The notes: generated from the sequence alone by a model not told the origin. A DNA stretch of 64,000 nt from Pseudomonas viridiflava (GCF_900580675.1 NZ_UTBG01000185.1:1-64000); one strand, 5' to 3'; positions 41,663-50,893 are shown, counted from the stretch's first letter. Made by a program: numbers and translations.

Positions 41663-42946
41663 TCAGAAGGTGTAAGTCATGCCCAGGCCGAAACCGTTGG
41701 CACTGTTTTCATATTTGGCGCGGTAGCTGGCAGTCGAAGGTGGGTTGGCGGTGTTGTTCACCTTGACGTCTTCTTCCTGTAGGTACGAGTACGCCAGGTC
41801 GACGGTCATGTTATCCATGACTTTGTAACCCAGGCCCACGCTGAAGATCGTGCGGTCGCCAGTCGGAATGCGCGGCGAACGATCGGAGTTGTTGGTGGGC
41901 GACTGGTCGAAGGTCAGGCCGGTACGCAGCACCACCTGTTTGGTCAGCTGGTACGAGGTACCCACGGCGTAGGCCCAGGTGTCATGCCAGTTCTGTTCTT
42001 CGGTGATCGAGCTGAGTTGGCCAGGGGCCAGTAAGCCGCCAGCAGCTGTTACGCCGTCGTTGTTGACAGTGATCTCTTTCAGACGGCTCCAGCGTGTCCA
42101 GGTGGCACCACCATAGAGCTTCCAGGCGTCCGTCAGGTCTTGGGTGACCGACAGGTCGTAGGACTCTGGGGTGTCGATCTTCAGCGAGGCGTCGTAACGG
42201 TTGTTACGCAGGAAACCCTGGGTCGCGGCAGGGCCCGATACCTCGGTGTGGCCGTCGAGCTTGTACTTGACCTTCGAGTGGTAGGTCAGGCCAACACGGG
42301 TGGTGTCGGTTGCCTGGACCAATACACCTACGTTGAAGCCCAGGGCAGTATCGTCACCCTTGATCTTGACGTTGGTATCGCCGACGGCCGGGTTAAGGGT
42401 CCTGTCCGATTCCAGCACGCCGGAAATCCGGTTGATGGTCGGGCCGAAACCAATCGAAACGCGGTCGTTGAAGGCGTAGCTGACAGTTGGCTGGAAGGTC
42501 ATGACCTTCACTTCGCTCTTGCTGCCGAAGCCACGGCCCTGGAAGCCGCTTTCATAGTCGGTCACCAGGCCGAAGGGTGCGTACACACCGAAGCCGATGG
42601 CCCACTGATCGTTGAGTTTGTTGGTGTAGAAACCAAACGGCACCGCGGTGAACGGAACCATGTCGCCTTTGTTGGAGCCGCGAGAGTTGCCGCCGGTATC
42701 GCTGATGTCGGTCGAGGCATCAATGGCAGCAACACCGCCCGTGATTTGCTGGCCATTCAGGCGAGCCATACCGGCAGGGTTACCGTAGACAGTGCTTGCA
42801 TCATCGGCAGAAGAGGAGCGACCTGCGAAACCCGTACCCATCCCGCTGACGCTCTGTTCATTGAGTGCAAAGCCGCTTGCGAACAGTTGGGAGGATGCCA
42901 TGGCAACGGCGAGGCTAAGTGTGGTCTTGAGCATTACTTTTTTCAT
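41663..42946 (-). CDS. OmpP1/FadL/TodX outer-membrane transporter
   Basis: A 427-residue outer-membrane protein with a signal peptide (MKKVMLKTTLSLAVAMASSQLFASG) and the FadL N-terminal hatch FALNEQSVSGMGTGFAGRSSSADDASTVYGNPAGMARL. Many amphipathic strands follow, ending in the C-terminal aromatic NGFGLGMTYTF. It imports long-chain fatty acids or other hydrophobic compounds. It corresponds to PA1288. Convergent with gpx. Confidence 0.92.
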   Translation of the reverse strand: MKKVMLKTTLSLAVAMASSQLFASGFALNEQSVSGMGTGFAGRSSSADDASTVYGNPAGMARLNGQQITGGVAAIDASTDISDTGGNSRGSNKGDMVPFTAVPFGFYTNKLNDQWAIGFGVYAPFGLVTDYESGFQGRGFGSKSEVKVMTFQPTVSYAFNDRVSIGFGPTINRISGVLESDRTLNPAVGDTNVKIKGDDTALGFNVGVLVQATDTTRVGLTYHSKVKYKLDGHTEVSGPAATQGFLRNNRYDASLKIDTPESYDLSVTQDLTDAWKLYGGATWTRWSRLKEITVNNDGVTAAGGLLAPGQLSSITEEQNWHDTWAYAVGTSYQLTKQVVLRTGLTFDQSPTNNSDRSPRIPTGDRTIFSVGLGYKVMDNMTVDLAYSYLQEEDVKVNNTANPPSTASYRAKYENSANGFGLGMTYTF

Positions 42947-43092
42947 TATTAGAACTCCGTGGTGATCACCGCTGCGGAAAGTATCAATAATTTTAAGATC
43001 GCGCTATAGGCTGTAATGCAGGAGATAGAGCGGTTTTGTAGGACAATCCGACCAGAATTAGAGCTTTTTGGCGATTCTTGCAAATTGCCCGG

Positions 43093-43575
43093 TCAGCAAA
43101 CCGAGTGATTCATGGGTGAAACACAGGTTTGCCAGGCTTGAGTGAAATCGCGCAGCCGTCCCTGAGGGTGGAAAATTTCTTTCCAGATACGTGCCATGGC
43201 CAGTACATCGCCCGGTGGTGGCAAGGCGGGGCTGTGTTGTTCCACCAGCAGCCAGGCGATGGCCGTGGCGTAACGCAGGTTGACCGTGAGTTCCAGTTGA
43301 GGCGCACTGAGAAACGCGTGTTGGCTGGCCAGCCCGCGTACCAGGCTGGCGCGTTCGGGGTCCAAAGCCAGGTAGCTATCCCATAAGGCGCGGTGGCGGG
43401 GCTCGGTGATGCTGTACAGGCCATGGCCGCGGCGATCGTGCAAGGCAGAGCCGAGTTCCGACTGGCTGGCTGCAATGCCCAGCAACAAGGATTCAGCCGT
43501 CTGGTTATGGCGGCCCAGGTACATCAAGGTCGGCCGGATCACATAACGACACAATTCGCTGGCGGCGATACCCAT
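43093..43575 (-). CDS. Hypothetical protein resembling a phage lysozyme-like structural protein
   Basis: A 160-residue protein: SELCRYVIRPTLMYLGRHNQTAESLLLGIAASQSELGSALHDRRGHGLYSITEPRHRALWDSYLALDPE...HAFLSAPQLELTVNLRYATAIAWLLV. From memory, this pattern occurs in proteins of short-tailed phages, where the segment reads LLLGTAAQES and may be lysozyme-like. Here the position expected for the catalytic glutamate appears to be glutamine (ASQSE), so activity may be lost. No other phage gene is near. Function unknown; a domesticated phage relic is the best guess. Confidence 0.6.
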   Translation of the reverse strand: MGIAASELCRYVIRPTLMYLGRHNQTAESLLLGIAASQSELGSALHDRRGHGLYSITEPRHRALWDSYLALDPERASLVRGLASQHAFLSAPQLELTVNLRYATAIAWLLVEQHSPALPPPGDVLAMARIWKEIFHPQGRLRDFTQAWQTCVSPMNHSVC

Positions 43576-43801
43576 ACAAGCCTCAATCCGTGAAAGTGGT
43601 CGGCGAGGCCTGAGAAGGGGGGCTTGGCAGCAGTGGATCGGATCTCAGGCTCACCGGAAGCGGATCATGCCGCTTGAGTTGAAGTGTAGTGTCATATTTG
43701 TGATGTAAAGGACTGTTTTTAAAACATCTTCGCCAAGCAGTTATAACGCTTATATCTATTTGAACTTAGCCGAAAAGATCTATTGCCGAATTTCAGGCAA
43801 T

Positions 43802-43832
43802 AAAAAACCCTGTTTTTAAGACAGGGTTTTTT
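43802..43832. terminator. Bidirectional terminator downstream of the 74-residue gene
   Basis: AAAAACCCTGT pairs with ACAGGGTTTTTT around TTTTAAG. It lies 23 bases after the stop of the leftward gene ending at 43855. Confidence 0.9.
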
Positions 43833-43854
43833 GTGTTTCAGCGACTCGGGTCGA

Positions 43855-44079
43855 TCAGGCAACCAGTGCCTGACGGGTACGCTCGATCACGGCCTGCAGC
43901 GGTTCTGCGCTGGAGTATTGATCGGGGTACAGGCGTTCGCTGTGACGAGCGATGCCGTGTTCGTTGACCAGGGTGAAGCTGAAGCAGCCTTTGCGAGCGG
44001 CCATGATCAGGCAGTTCATTGGAGCAAAAGCGTTGGTGAGGGTGCGAATGGCATCCTGAGTATGGATTTGAGCGTTCAT
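43855..44079 (-). CDS. Small hypothetical protein, possibly DUF3509-like (74 aa)
   Basis: A 74-residue protein, MNAQIHTQDAIRTLTNAFAPMNCLIMAARKGCFSFTLVNEHGIARHSERLYPDQYSSAEPLQAVIERTRQALVA. The helix-strand-strand-helix pattern with FAP, SFTLVNEHG and a final helix resembles the small DUF3509 proteins common in Pseudomonas; the match is from memory and not firm. AGGA lies upstream of the ATG at 44079. It is monocistronic with its own terminator. Confidence 0.6.
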   Translation of the reverse strand: MNAQIHTQDAIRTLTNAFAPMNCLIMAARKGCFSFTLVNEHGIARHSERLYPDQYSSAEPLQAVIERTRQALVA

Positions 44080-44521
44080 ATTATGGGTGTTCCTACAAAT
44101 GACACAGATAAGAACTGTGCCGTATTAAAACGTTCCAGTGACGATGACCACTATTGATCAAACGAAGAACCCGACTGGAACAAAGCAGCCAGTTTGAAGC
44201 GCTGATAAGTTAGGCGCGCTTGGGCTGGCAGGTAGGTACTTAGGAGGGCAGGCAACACAACGAGGGCAAAGGTTCTGGGCCCGGGGTGAAGATCCTGATC
44301 AATTTGCAGGCTGGTTCGGTCAGAGTATTGAGACTTCGCGACACCCTTTGCTTGTTCAAAGGCAGTGTCGGCGCAAGTGATACCTGGAAACCATCGAGGT
44401 GGTCGATCCCGTGTTGTTCAACGGAGTGTTCGACCAGAATTGACTTTCAGCTTGGTACTAACGCCGCGGATAGTAACGGATTGAATCCGCGAAGGGAAGT
44501 GTGTTAGCCAAAAAACTTCAA
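44080..44521. other. 442-base non-coding region with small inverted repeats
   Basis: No convincing gene. Two 7-base perfect inverted repeats stand out: TGGTCGA/TCGACCA (44400-44406 / 44430-44436) and CGCGGAT/ATCCGCG (44465-44471 / 44485-44491). A 73-codon rightward frame at 44286-44507 has poor composition and is not called. The promoter of the 74-residue gene must lie at its left end. Confidence 0.4.
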
Positions 44522-44827
44522 TCAGCCGCCCAGCAGGCCGCGATAGACCAGCACCGTGGCCGCGGCCGCCAGCGAGCAGCCCAGCGCGTACGTCGCCAGG
44601 GTCAGCCGCAGCGATTTGCCGGTCTCGACCACTTTCATCACGTCGCGCATGTCATTGATCCGACCTTCGCCCAGCTCGATGCACAGGCTCACGGCGGTAA
44701 ACGCTGCCGACAGCAGGATAGCGATAGCAAACAGTGCGCCGTCGGGGGATGGCAGTGCCGCGTTGATCCCCAAGGAAATAGCGCAGACGGTAAGTAACAA
44801 CACGGCGAATAACAGAATTCCTTTCAT
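44522..44827 (-). CDS. Small membrane protein of unknown function (101 aa)
   Basis: GAAGGG precedes the ATG at 44827. The 101-residue product has three hydrophobic segments (about 3-24, 30-50 and 76-97) separated by a charged loop (ELGEGRINDMRDVMKVVETGKSLR). The first could be a signal anchor. No family recognised. It stands alone on its strand, between two non-coding regions. Confidence 0.65.
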   Translation of the reverse strand: MKGILLFAVLLLTVCAISLGINAALPSPDGALFAIAILLSAAFTAVSLCIELGEGRINDMRDVMKVVETGKSLRLTLATYALGCSLAAAATVLVYRGLLGG

Positions 44828-45279
44828 TGACCCTTCACCTGGCGCTGTAGGCCGGGAGTGTGGCGAGCCTTTGCCCCTTTGAAAAGTCCCCGGATTCCCT
44901 GGCGGTTACATTTTTTGCGGCATTCAGCATCAAAAAGCCGGTGATATAACCAGCGGATGTGTACTTGTGCACATTAGTTGCGCAAGGTGTCACCACGCAG
45001 TCAGCCACAATGCGGGAGCGCTATTTGCCTGCAATGAAAATTTAAGTCAATGAAAAATCTGGCTTTTTTTTATTGGTGAAAAAATCGTCAGTTTGACTGT
45101 GGCCCCCATTCCATGGGGGTTTGAGAGAGTTCAAGGTGGGTTTTCCACTGAGTTATCCACAGCTTCTGTGGATTGTCCCGAGCGCTTGCTCTAGAACGGG
45201 CGTGCAGGGTTTTTTCAGCTTTACCTGTAGGAAAAAAAGAGTAGAGTGGCGCGCCTTCCGTTCTGTCCCGCAGTGCTTT
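44828..45279. other. 452-base non-coding region with an AT-rich tract and DnaA-box dyad
   Basis: No gene seen. The segment 45040-45095 is unusually AT-rich for this genome. It is followed by the TTATCCACA dyad annotated separately. A GC-rich dyad (CCCCCATTCCATGGGGG) lies at about 45103-45119. An open frame from 45121 is only an extension of the Sel1-like gene and is not called. Confidence 0.4.
45153..45173. promoter_or_regulatory. Inverted pair of DnaA-box-like sites
   Basis: TTATCCACA (45153-45161) is a perfect consensus DnaA box. It forms an 8-base inverted repeat, ATCCACAG-CTT-CTGTGGAT, so the opposite strand carries CAATCCACA (7 of 9 matches). An AT-rich stretch lies 60-110 bases upstream. 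It could bind DnaA, or simply form a hairpin. Confidence 0.45.
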
Positions 45280-45603
45280 ATGAAGTTTCGCTCAGTATCA
45301 CCTTCTGTTACCGACACCCCTCAGACTGTTACCGCCCCCAAGCGTTTTTCCTTGAAGGTCGCCCTGTGGTTGCTCGACAGCCCACGCCTGGGTCACAACA
45401 CCAACGTCAAACACTTCGCTGGGCGTTTGCTCAAGCAGCCGGCGCGTGAGGGCGTAGTCGCCGCTCAGAGCCGCCTGGGCCAGTTGATGTGCCGTGAGTG
45501 CGGCAACGCCCGCGACCGTCGGATAGGCCACGACCTGCTGCGCCTGGCCGCCCGCGCCGGCGACCGCCGCGCCCAACGCGAACTGGGCCAGGTCGAAGAC
45601 TGA
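45280..45603 (+). CDS. Sel1-repeat-like protein (107 aa)
   Basis: A 107-residue basic protein starting MKFRSVSPSVTDTPQTVTAPKRFSLKVALWLLDSPRLGHNTNVKHFAGRLL. The segment AREGVVAAQSRLGQLMCRECGNARDRRIGHDLLRLAARAGDRRAQRELGQ has the A..G...A...LG spacing of one and a half Sel1 (TPR-like) repeats. The ATG at 45280 is chosen because upstream sequence shows no bias. It precedes rmuC by 61 bases. Partner unknown. Confidence 0.65.
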   Translation: MKFRSVSPSVTDTPQTVTAPKRFSLKVALWLLDSPRLGHNTNVKHFAGRLLKQPAREGVVAAQSRLGQLMCRECGNARDRRIGHDLLRLAARAGDRRAQRELGQVED

Positions 45604-45664
45604 GCTGTCTTCCGGCCCTGTGCTCCGTTAACCTCGTTCTTTTTCGGTGATGGCAGAACTAGCT

Positions 45665-47143
45665 ATGGCTTTTGACTGGACCAGTATTGCCCTGGGCCTT
45701 GCTGGCGCTGCGGTGCCTTTATTGGTCGTGTGCTGGCAAATTCAGCGGCGACTGAACGCGCGCACCACCGGCTGGGAACTGCTCGAAGAGCGCTTGGCCA
45801 CTGCGCAACTGGCTCAGGAAGGCCTTGCCGCCCAGCTGGATGCCAGCCGCGACGAAATCAGCGACCTTAGCCAGGCAAATGCCGCCAAGCAGGCAGACCT
45901 TGCCGCCTTGCGCCGCGAAGTCGAACTGCTGCAGATCGACCGCGACAACGCCCGCGACGCCGCCCACGCCTGGAACCTCGACCGCAGCGCCAAGGAAACC
46001 GAGTTGCGCCGCCTCGACGCCTTGTCGGCGGCCTTGCGCGCCGAACTCCGCGAGCAACAGGACAGTCACCAGCAGCGCCTTACCGACCTGCAGGGCTCGC
46101 GAGACGAGCTGCGCGCACAGTTTGCCGAGTTGGCCGGTAAGATCTTTGACGAGCGTGAACAGCGCTTCGCCGAAACCAGCCAGGAGCGCCTGGGGCAATT
46201 GCTCGATCCACTGAAGGAGCGCATTCAGTCCTTCGAAAAACGTGTGGAAGAAAGCTATCAGAACGAGGCGCGTGAGCGTTTTTCCCTGGCCAAGGAGCTT
46301 GAGCGCCTGCAGCAACTGAACCTGCGCCTGTCAGACGAAGCCACCAACCTGACCCGTGCCCTCAAGGGCCAGAAAACCCAGGGCAACTGGGGCGAACTGA
46401 TCCTTGAGCGCGTGCTGGAACACGCCGGCCTGGAAAAGGGCCGCGAGTATCAGACCCAAGTGAGCCTCAAGGGCCCGGATGGCGAGCGCTTCCAGCCGGA
46501 CGTGTTGATCATGTTGCCCGGCGACAAGCAGGTGGTGGTCGACTCCAAGGTCAGCCTCACCGCTTATCAACAGTACGTCGCTGCGGATGACGACGTGATT
46601 GGCCAGGCGGCCCTCAAGCAGCACGTGCTGTCGCTGCGCAATCACGTCAAAGGCTTGGCCGGCAAGGATTACAAGCGCCTGGAAGGCCTGCACAGCCTGG
46701 ATTTCGTGTTGCTGTTCGTGCCGATCGAGGCGGCGTTTTCAGCGGCGCTGCAGGCCGAGCCCAACCTGTTCCAGGAAGCCTTTGACCGGCATATCGTTAT
46801 TGTCAGCCCGACCACCTTGCTCGCCACCCTGCGGGTGATCGACAGCCTGTGGAAGCAGGAGCGCCAAAGCCAGAACGCGCGGGAAATCGCCGAGCGCGCC
46901 GGCTGGCTGTACGACAAGTTCGTGCTGTTCATCCAGGACCTGGATGAGGTGGGAAACCGCTTGCAGCAGTTGGACAAGGCTTACAGTGCAGCGCGCAACA
47001 AGCTGACAGATGGACGCGGAAATCTGGTCAGCCGCACCGAGCAGTTGAGGCTGCTCGGCGCCCGCGCCAGTAAAAGCCTGCCGGCTGATTTGCTGGAACG
47101 GGCGATGACGGATTCCGATGGCGTTGCACATCTTCCGGAATAG
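45665..47143 (+). CDS. rmuC: DNA recombination protein RmuC
   Basis: A 492-residue protein: an N-terminal membrane anchor (about 5-25), a long coiled coil (30-210, rich in E, Q, R, L), then the RmuC nuclease-fold domain (about 230-450) with LTRALKGQKTQGNWGELILERVLEHAGLEKGREY and QPDVLIMLPGDKQVVVDSKVSLTAY, whose D...D.K pattern is PD-(D/E)xK-like. It limits DNA inversion at short inverted repeats. Start uncertain: ATG 45665 or 45650, neither with a strong ribosome site. Confidence 0.92.
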   Translation: MAFDWTSIALGLAGAAVPLLVVCWQIQRRLNARTTGWELLEERLATAQLAQEGLAAQLDASRDEISDLSQANAAKQADLAALRREVELLQIDRDNARDAAHAWNLDRSAKETELRRLDALSAALRAELREQQDSHQQRLTDLQGSRDELRAQFAELAGKIFDEREQRFAETSQERLGQLLDPLKERIQSFEKRVEESYQNEARERFSLAKELERLQQLNLRLSDEATNLTRALKGQKTQGNWGELILERVLEHAGLEKGREYQTQVSLKGPDGERFQPDVLIMLPGDKQVVVDSKVSLTAYQQYVAADDDVIGQAALKQHVLSLRNHVKGLAGKDYKRLEGLHSLDFVLLFVPIEAAFSAALQAEPNLFQEAFDRHIVIVSPTTLLATLRVIDSLWKQERQSQNAREIAERAGWLYDKFVLFIQDLDEVGNRLQQLDKAYSAARNKLTDGRGNLVSRTEQLRLLGARASKSLPADLLERAMTDSDGVAHLPE

Positions 47144-47155
47144 TCCTCGGTCGAT

Positions 47156-47282
47156 GTGAGAGCTGGCTTGCTGTGGCGAGGGAGCTTGCTCCCGTTCGAC
47201 AGCGCAGCTGGAGCCGGCTTTTTGGGGCCGCTTCGCACCCCAGCGCAAGCAAGCTTGCTCGCCACAGCAAGCCAGCTCCCAC
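47156..47282. repeat. REPIN between rmuC and the hybrid kinase gene
   Basis: GTGAGAGCTGGCTTGCTGTG then GCGAG (47156-47180) is inverted at 47258-47282 with one mismatch. The left arm continues into the GGGAGCTTGCTCCC palindrome, as at 7862. It lies in the convergent gap and may aid termination. Confidence 0.88.
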
Positions 47283-47303
47283 AGGGTATTGTGTTCAGCC
47301 TTC

Positions 47304-50300
47304 CTACAGCGGCAAATGCCTGCTGAGCAGCGCCCGTAACGCCGCCGGCTTCACCGGTTTGGCCAGGTAATCCAGCCCTGCCGCATGCACTTCGGCAACC
47401 ATTTCCGGGCGGCCGTCGGCACTGATGACCACGCCGGGAATCGGTTCCGCCAGTTGCGCGCGCAGCCAGCCCATCAATTCGGTACCGGTTTCGCCATGGT
47501 CCAGGTGGTAGTCCACCAGCGCCAGTTGCGGGCGCACCCCTTCGGCCAATAATGCAGCGCATTGCGCCTGGTCGGTGGCGGTCCACACCTCGCAGCCCCA
47601 GCGCGTCAGCAAGCTGCGCATGCCAATCAGGATGCTCTCTTCGTTATCCACACACAGCACCTGGGCGCCGCTCAGTGGCAAGCCGTTTTCCTGGGGGATC
47701 TTGGGTTGCGGGCTGGCCTGGTTGCGCGCCAGCGGCACACGCACGCTGAATACGCTGCCCTTGCCCGGCCAGGAGCGCACGCTCAAACGGTGGCCGAGTA
47801 CACGGCACAGGCCGTCGGCAATCGCCAGGCCCAGGCCCAGGCCTTTTTCGGCGCGGGTCTGGTGGCTGTCCAGGCGCTTGAACTCTTCGAAGATCACCTT
47901 CTGTTTATCCTGCGGGATGCCGGGGCCGCGGTCCCACACTTCCAGGCACAGCTCGCCACGGCGCCTGCGCACGCCCAGCAGCACCGGGCCGTCGGCATAA
48001 CGGAAAGCGTTGGTCAGGAAGTTCTGCAAAATCCGCCGTAGCAACTTGATGTCACTGTCGACCCGCGCTCGGCTGCCCCGCAGGCGGAAGCGCAAACCTT
48101 GTTCCTGGGCCAGCGCCTTGAATTCGGCGCCCAGGGTGTCGAACAGTTCATTGAGCACAAAGGGCTGGCGCTGCGGATTGATCTTGCCGTTTTCCAGGCG
48201 CGAGATATCCAGCAAGTCGCTGATCAGGTCTTCGGCCGAACGCAACGAGCTGTCCAGGTGCTGCACCAGTTGCCGCGCTTCGCCGGACAGACCTTCATGC
48301 TGATGGGAGAGGGCGGCGGAGAACAGGCGCGCGGCGTTCAAGGGCTGCATCAAGTCATGGCTCACGGCCGCAAGAAAGCGGGTCTTCGACTGGCTGGCGG
48401 ATTCGGCAACGCCCTTGGCGTCGGTGAGCGCCACATTCAGTTGCGACAGCTCATGGGTGCGCTCGGTCACCCGTTGTTCCAGGCCTTCGTTAGCTTCGGT
48501 GAGTGCCTGTTCGGCTTCGCGGAACGCGGTAATGTCGGTAAAACTCATCACGAAGCCGCCGCCGGGCATCGGGTTGCCGATCAGCTCGATCACTCGCCCG
48601 TTCGGGAACAGGCGCTCGGAGGTGTGCGCGCGACCCTGGCGCATCCAGTGCAGGCGGCGCGCCACATGCACCTCGGCTTCGCCCGGGCCGCACAGGCCGC
48701 GCTCGGCGTTGTAGCGAATAATGTCGGCAATCGGCCGTCCGACGCTGATCAGGCCGTCCGGGTAGTTGAACAGCTCCAGGTAGCGTCGGTTCCAGGCCAC
48801 CAGCTTGAGGGACTGGTCCACCACGCTGATCCCCTGGGTGATGTTCTCGATCGCGCCTTGCAGCAATGCCCGGTTGAACTGCAGGACTTCCGAGGCTTCG
48901 TCGGCGATCCGTACTACGTCCTCCAGTTGCATTTCCCGCCCTTCGATGGCCGCTTTCACCACTGCTCGGGTGGATGAGGCACCGAGTACGCCGGCCAGCA
49001 AGCGCTCGGTGTGGGCGATCCAGTCGTTGTCGGCATTCTGGTTGGGATTGAAGCCTTTGCCCTGGCGATAGGCGAAGCGGATAAAGCTCTGCTGGGCACG
49101 TTCGTCACCGACAAAACGCGCGGCCAGGCTGAGCAGGTCGCTGATTTGTACCGACAGCATCGAACGTGCACTGGCGCGCTGGCTGATTTCCTGGCCGATA
49201 AAACGCCCGGCCTGCCAGTGTTCCGAAACGCGCGTGCGCGACAGCATCGACACCCACACAAACAGCGTGAAGTTGCCTGCCAGGGAGAACACGGTGCCCA
49301 GGGTCAATGAGGTCACGGACAAGCCCAGCGGGTGGGAATGCATCCACGTGAGCCCAGGGAAAAGGCTCAGGGACCACCCCAGGCTTTTCGCGGTTACCGG
49401 TAGGACCAAGGTGTAAAACCACAGGAATGTGCCCGCCGCCAACCCGGCAAACACACCGCGCCGGTTGGCTTGCTTCCAGTACAAGGCGCCCAGCATGGCC
49501 GGCGCCAGTTGGGTCACCGCGGCAAAGGCGATCTGGCCGATGGTCGCCAGGCTGGCGCTGGAGCCCAGCAAGCGATAACTGACGTACGCCAGCAGCAGAA
49601 TGATCACGATGCTGACCCGGCGCACCGACAGCATCCAGTGTCGGAATACCTCGAACGGCCGCTCGGCACTGGAGCGGCGCAGCAGCCACGGCAGCAGCAT
49701 GTCGTTGGAGACCATGGTTGACAAGGCGATGCTCGCCACGATCACCATGCCCGTAGCCGCCGACGCACCGCCGATAAACGCCAGCACGGCCAGGGCAGGG
49801 TGCGCCTCGGCCAGCGGCAGGCTGATCACGTAGGAATCCGGCAGCACGGAGCCGGGCAAGAGCATTTTGCCGCCCAGGGCGATGGGGATGACGAACAGTG
49901 CGGCGAGAATCAGGTAGGCCGGAAACACCCACTCGGCCAGGCGCCGGTCCTGCGGGTCGAAGTTTTCCACCACGGTGACGTGAAACTGCCTGGGCAGGCA
50001 AATGATCGCCATCATCGCCACGCCGGTCTGCACCACCATCGATGGCCAGTTGATGGTTTCTTTCCAGTATTCCTCCAGCCGCGGCGCGAGCATCGCCTGG
50101 CTGAACAGGTCGCCGAAACCGTCGTAGAGACCGAAGGTCACAAACGCACCGACGGCCAGGAAGGCAAACAGCTTGACCAGCGATTCAAACGCGATCGCCA
50201 GCACCATGCCACGGTGGTGCTCGGTGGCGTCGAGGTTACGGGTACCAAACACGATGGTGAACAGCGCCAGCACCAGCGACACGATCAGCGCGGTGTCCTG

Positions 50301-50774
50301 CGCGCGGGTGCCAGTCGTGTCGGCGCCGGCGCCGATCAGCAGGTTGACCCCCAGCACGATCCCTTTGAGTTGCAGGGCGATATAAGGCAGCACGCCGACC
50401 AGGCAGATCAGCGCAACCACCACTGCCAACGATTGGGATTTGCCGTAGCGCGCGGCGATAAAGTCGGCGATGGAGGTGATGTTTTCCTGCTTGCTGATCA
50501 GAATCATCTTCTGCAGCACCCAGGGCGCCAATACCAGTAGCAGGACCGGACCCAGGTAGATAGGTAAAAACGCCCACAACTGTTCGGCGGCCTGGCCTAC
50601 GGCGCCGAAGAAAGTCCAACTGGTGCAGTAAACCGCCAGCGACAGGCTATACACCCAGGCACGCATGCGCGGCGGCAAAGGCGCGCGGCGGCGGTCACCG
50701 TAGAAGGCGATGGCAAACATAATGGCCATATAGGCCAGGGCAACGGCGGCGATCAGCCCGCTGGACAGCGTCAT
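47304..50774 (-). CDS. SSS-type hybrid sensor histidine kinase/response regulator
   Basis: A 1156-residue protein. Residues 1-480 form a sodium:solute symporter-like module of about 13 helices. A PAS domain follows (about 620-740, ITQGISVVDQSLKLVAWNRRYLELFNYP), then a coiled coil, a histidine kinase (H-box AAVSHDLMQPLNAARLF; ATP site WDRGPGIP and GLGLGLAIADGL) and a receiver domain with the aspartate in LALVDYHLDHG. It resembles PA3271 and the CbrA sensor family. GGAG 6 bases before 50774 sets the start. No response regulator is adjacent, so it is an orphan; the ligand is unknown. Confidence 0.9.
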   Translation of the reverse strand: MTLSSGLIAAVALAYMAIMFAIAFYGDRRRAPLPPRMRAWVYSLSLAVYCTSWTFFGAVGQAAEQLWAFLPIYLGPVLLLVLAPWVLQKMILISKQENITSIADFIAARYGKSQSLAVVVALICLVGVLPYIALQLKGIVLGVNLLIGAGADTTGTRAQDTALIVSLVLALFTIVFGTRNLDATEHHRGMVLAIAFESLVKLFAFLAVGAFVTFGLYDGFGDLFSQAMLAPRLEEYWKETINWPSMVVQTGVAMMAIICLPRQFHVTVVENFDPQDRRLAEWVFPAYLILAALFVIPIALGGKMLLPGSVLPDSYVISLPLAEAHPALAVLAFIGGASAATGMVIVASIALSTMVSNDMLLPWLLRRSSAERPFEVFRHWMLSVRRVSIVIILLLAYVSYRLLGSSASLATIGQIAFAAVTQLAPAMLGALYWKQANRRGVFAGLAAGTFLWFYTLVLPVTAKSLGWSLSLFPGLTWMHSHPLGLSVTSLTLGTVFSLAGNFTLFVWVSMLSRTRVSEHWQAGRFIGQEISQRASARSMLSVQISDLLSLAARFVGDERAQQSFIRFAYRQGKGFNPNQNADNDWIAHTERLLAGVLGASSTRAVVKAAIEGREMQLEDVVRIADEASEVLQFNRALLQGAIENITQGISVVDQSLKLVAWNRRYLELFNYPDGLISVGRPIADIIRYNAERGLCGPGEAEVHVARRLHWMRQGRAHTSERLFPNGRVIELIGNPMPGGGFVMSFTDITAFREAEQALTEANEGLEQRVTERTHELSQLNVALTDAKGVAESASQSKTRFLAAVSHDLMQPLNAARLFSAALSHQHEGLSGEARQLVQHLDSSLRSAEDLISDLLDISRLENGKINPQRQPFVLNELFDTLGAEFKALAQEQGLRFRLRGSRARVDSDIKLLRRILQNFLTNAFRYADGPVLLGVRRRRGELCLEVWDRGPGIPQDKQKVIFEEFKRLDSHQTRAEKGLGLGLAIADGLCRVLGHRLSVRSWPGKGSVFSVRVPLARNQASPQPKIPQENGLPLSGAQVLCVDNEESILIGMRSLLTRWGCEVWTATDQAQCAALLAEGVRPQLALVDYHLDHGETGTELMGWLRAQLAEPIPGVVISADGRPEMVAEVHAAGLDYLAKPVKPAALRALLSRHLPL

Positions 50775-50893
50775 GGTAACTCCGAGCATAAGAACACCCG
50801 GGCATTCCAGGCCGGGGCGGACAGTCTCGCATGATGCCTGGGGTTAGTCAGTGTCGACCAAGGTCGTGTGGGATCTAATGTCGCAGTGCGCGA

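Noticed and set aside
44286..44507. 73-codon rightward frame in the 44 kb gap
   Set aside because: Composition (many C, S, R, W) is unlike neighbours, and there is no ribosome site or recognisable motif.
43093..44827. Possible prophage remnant around the phage-like protein
   Set aside because: Only one protein is phage-like; there is no integrase, attachment site or structural gene cluster nearby.
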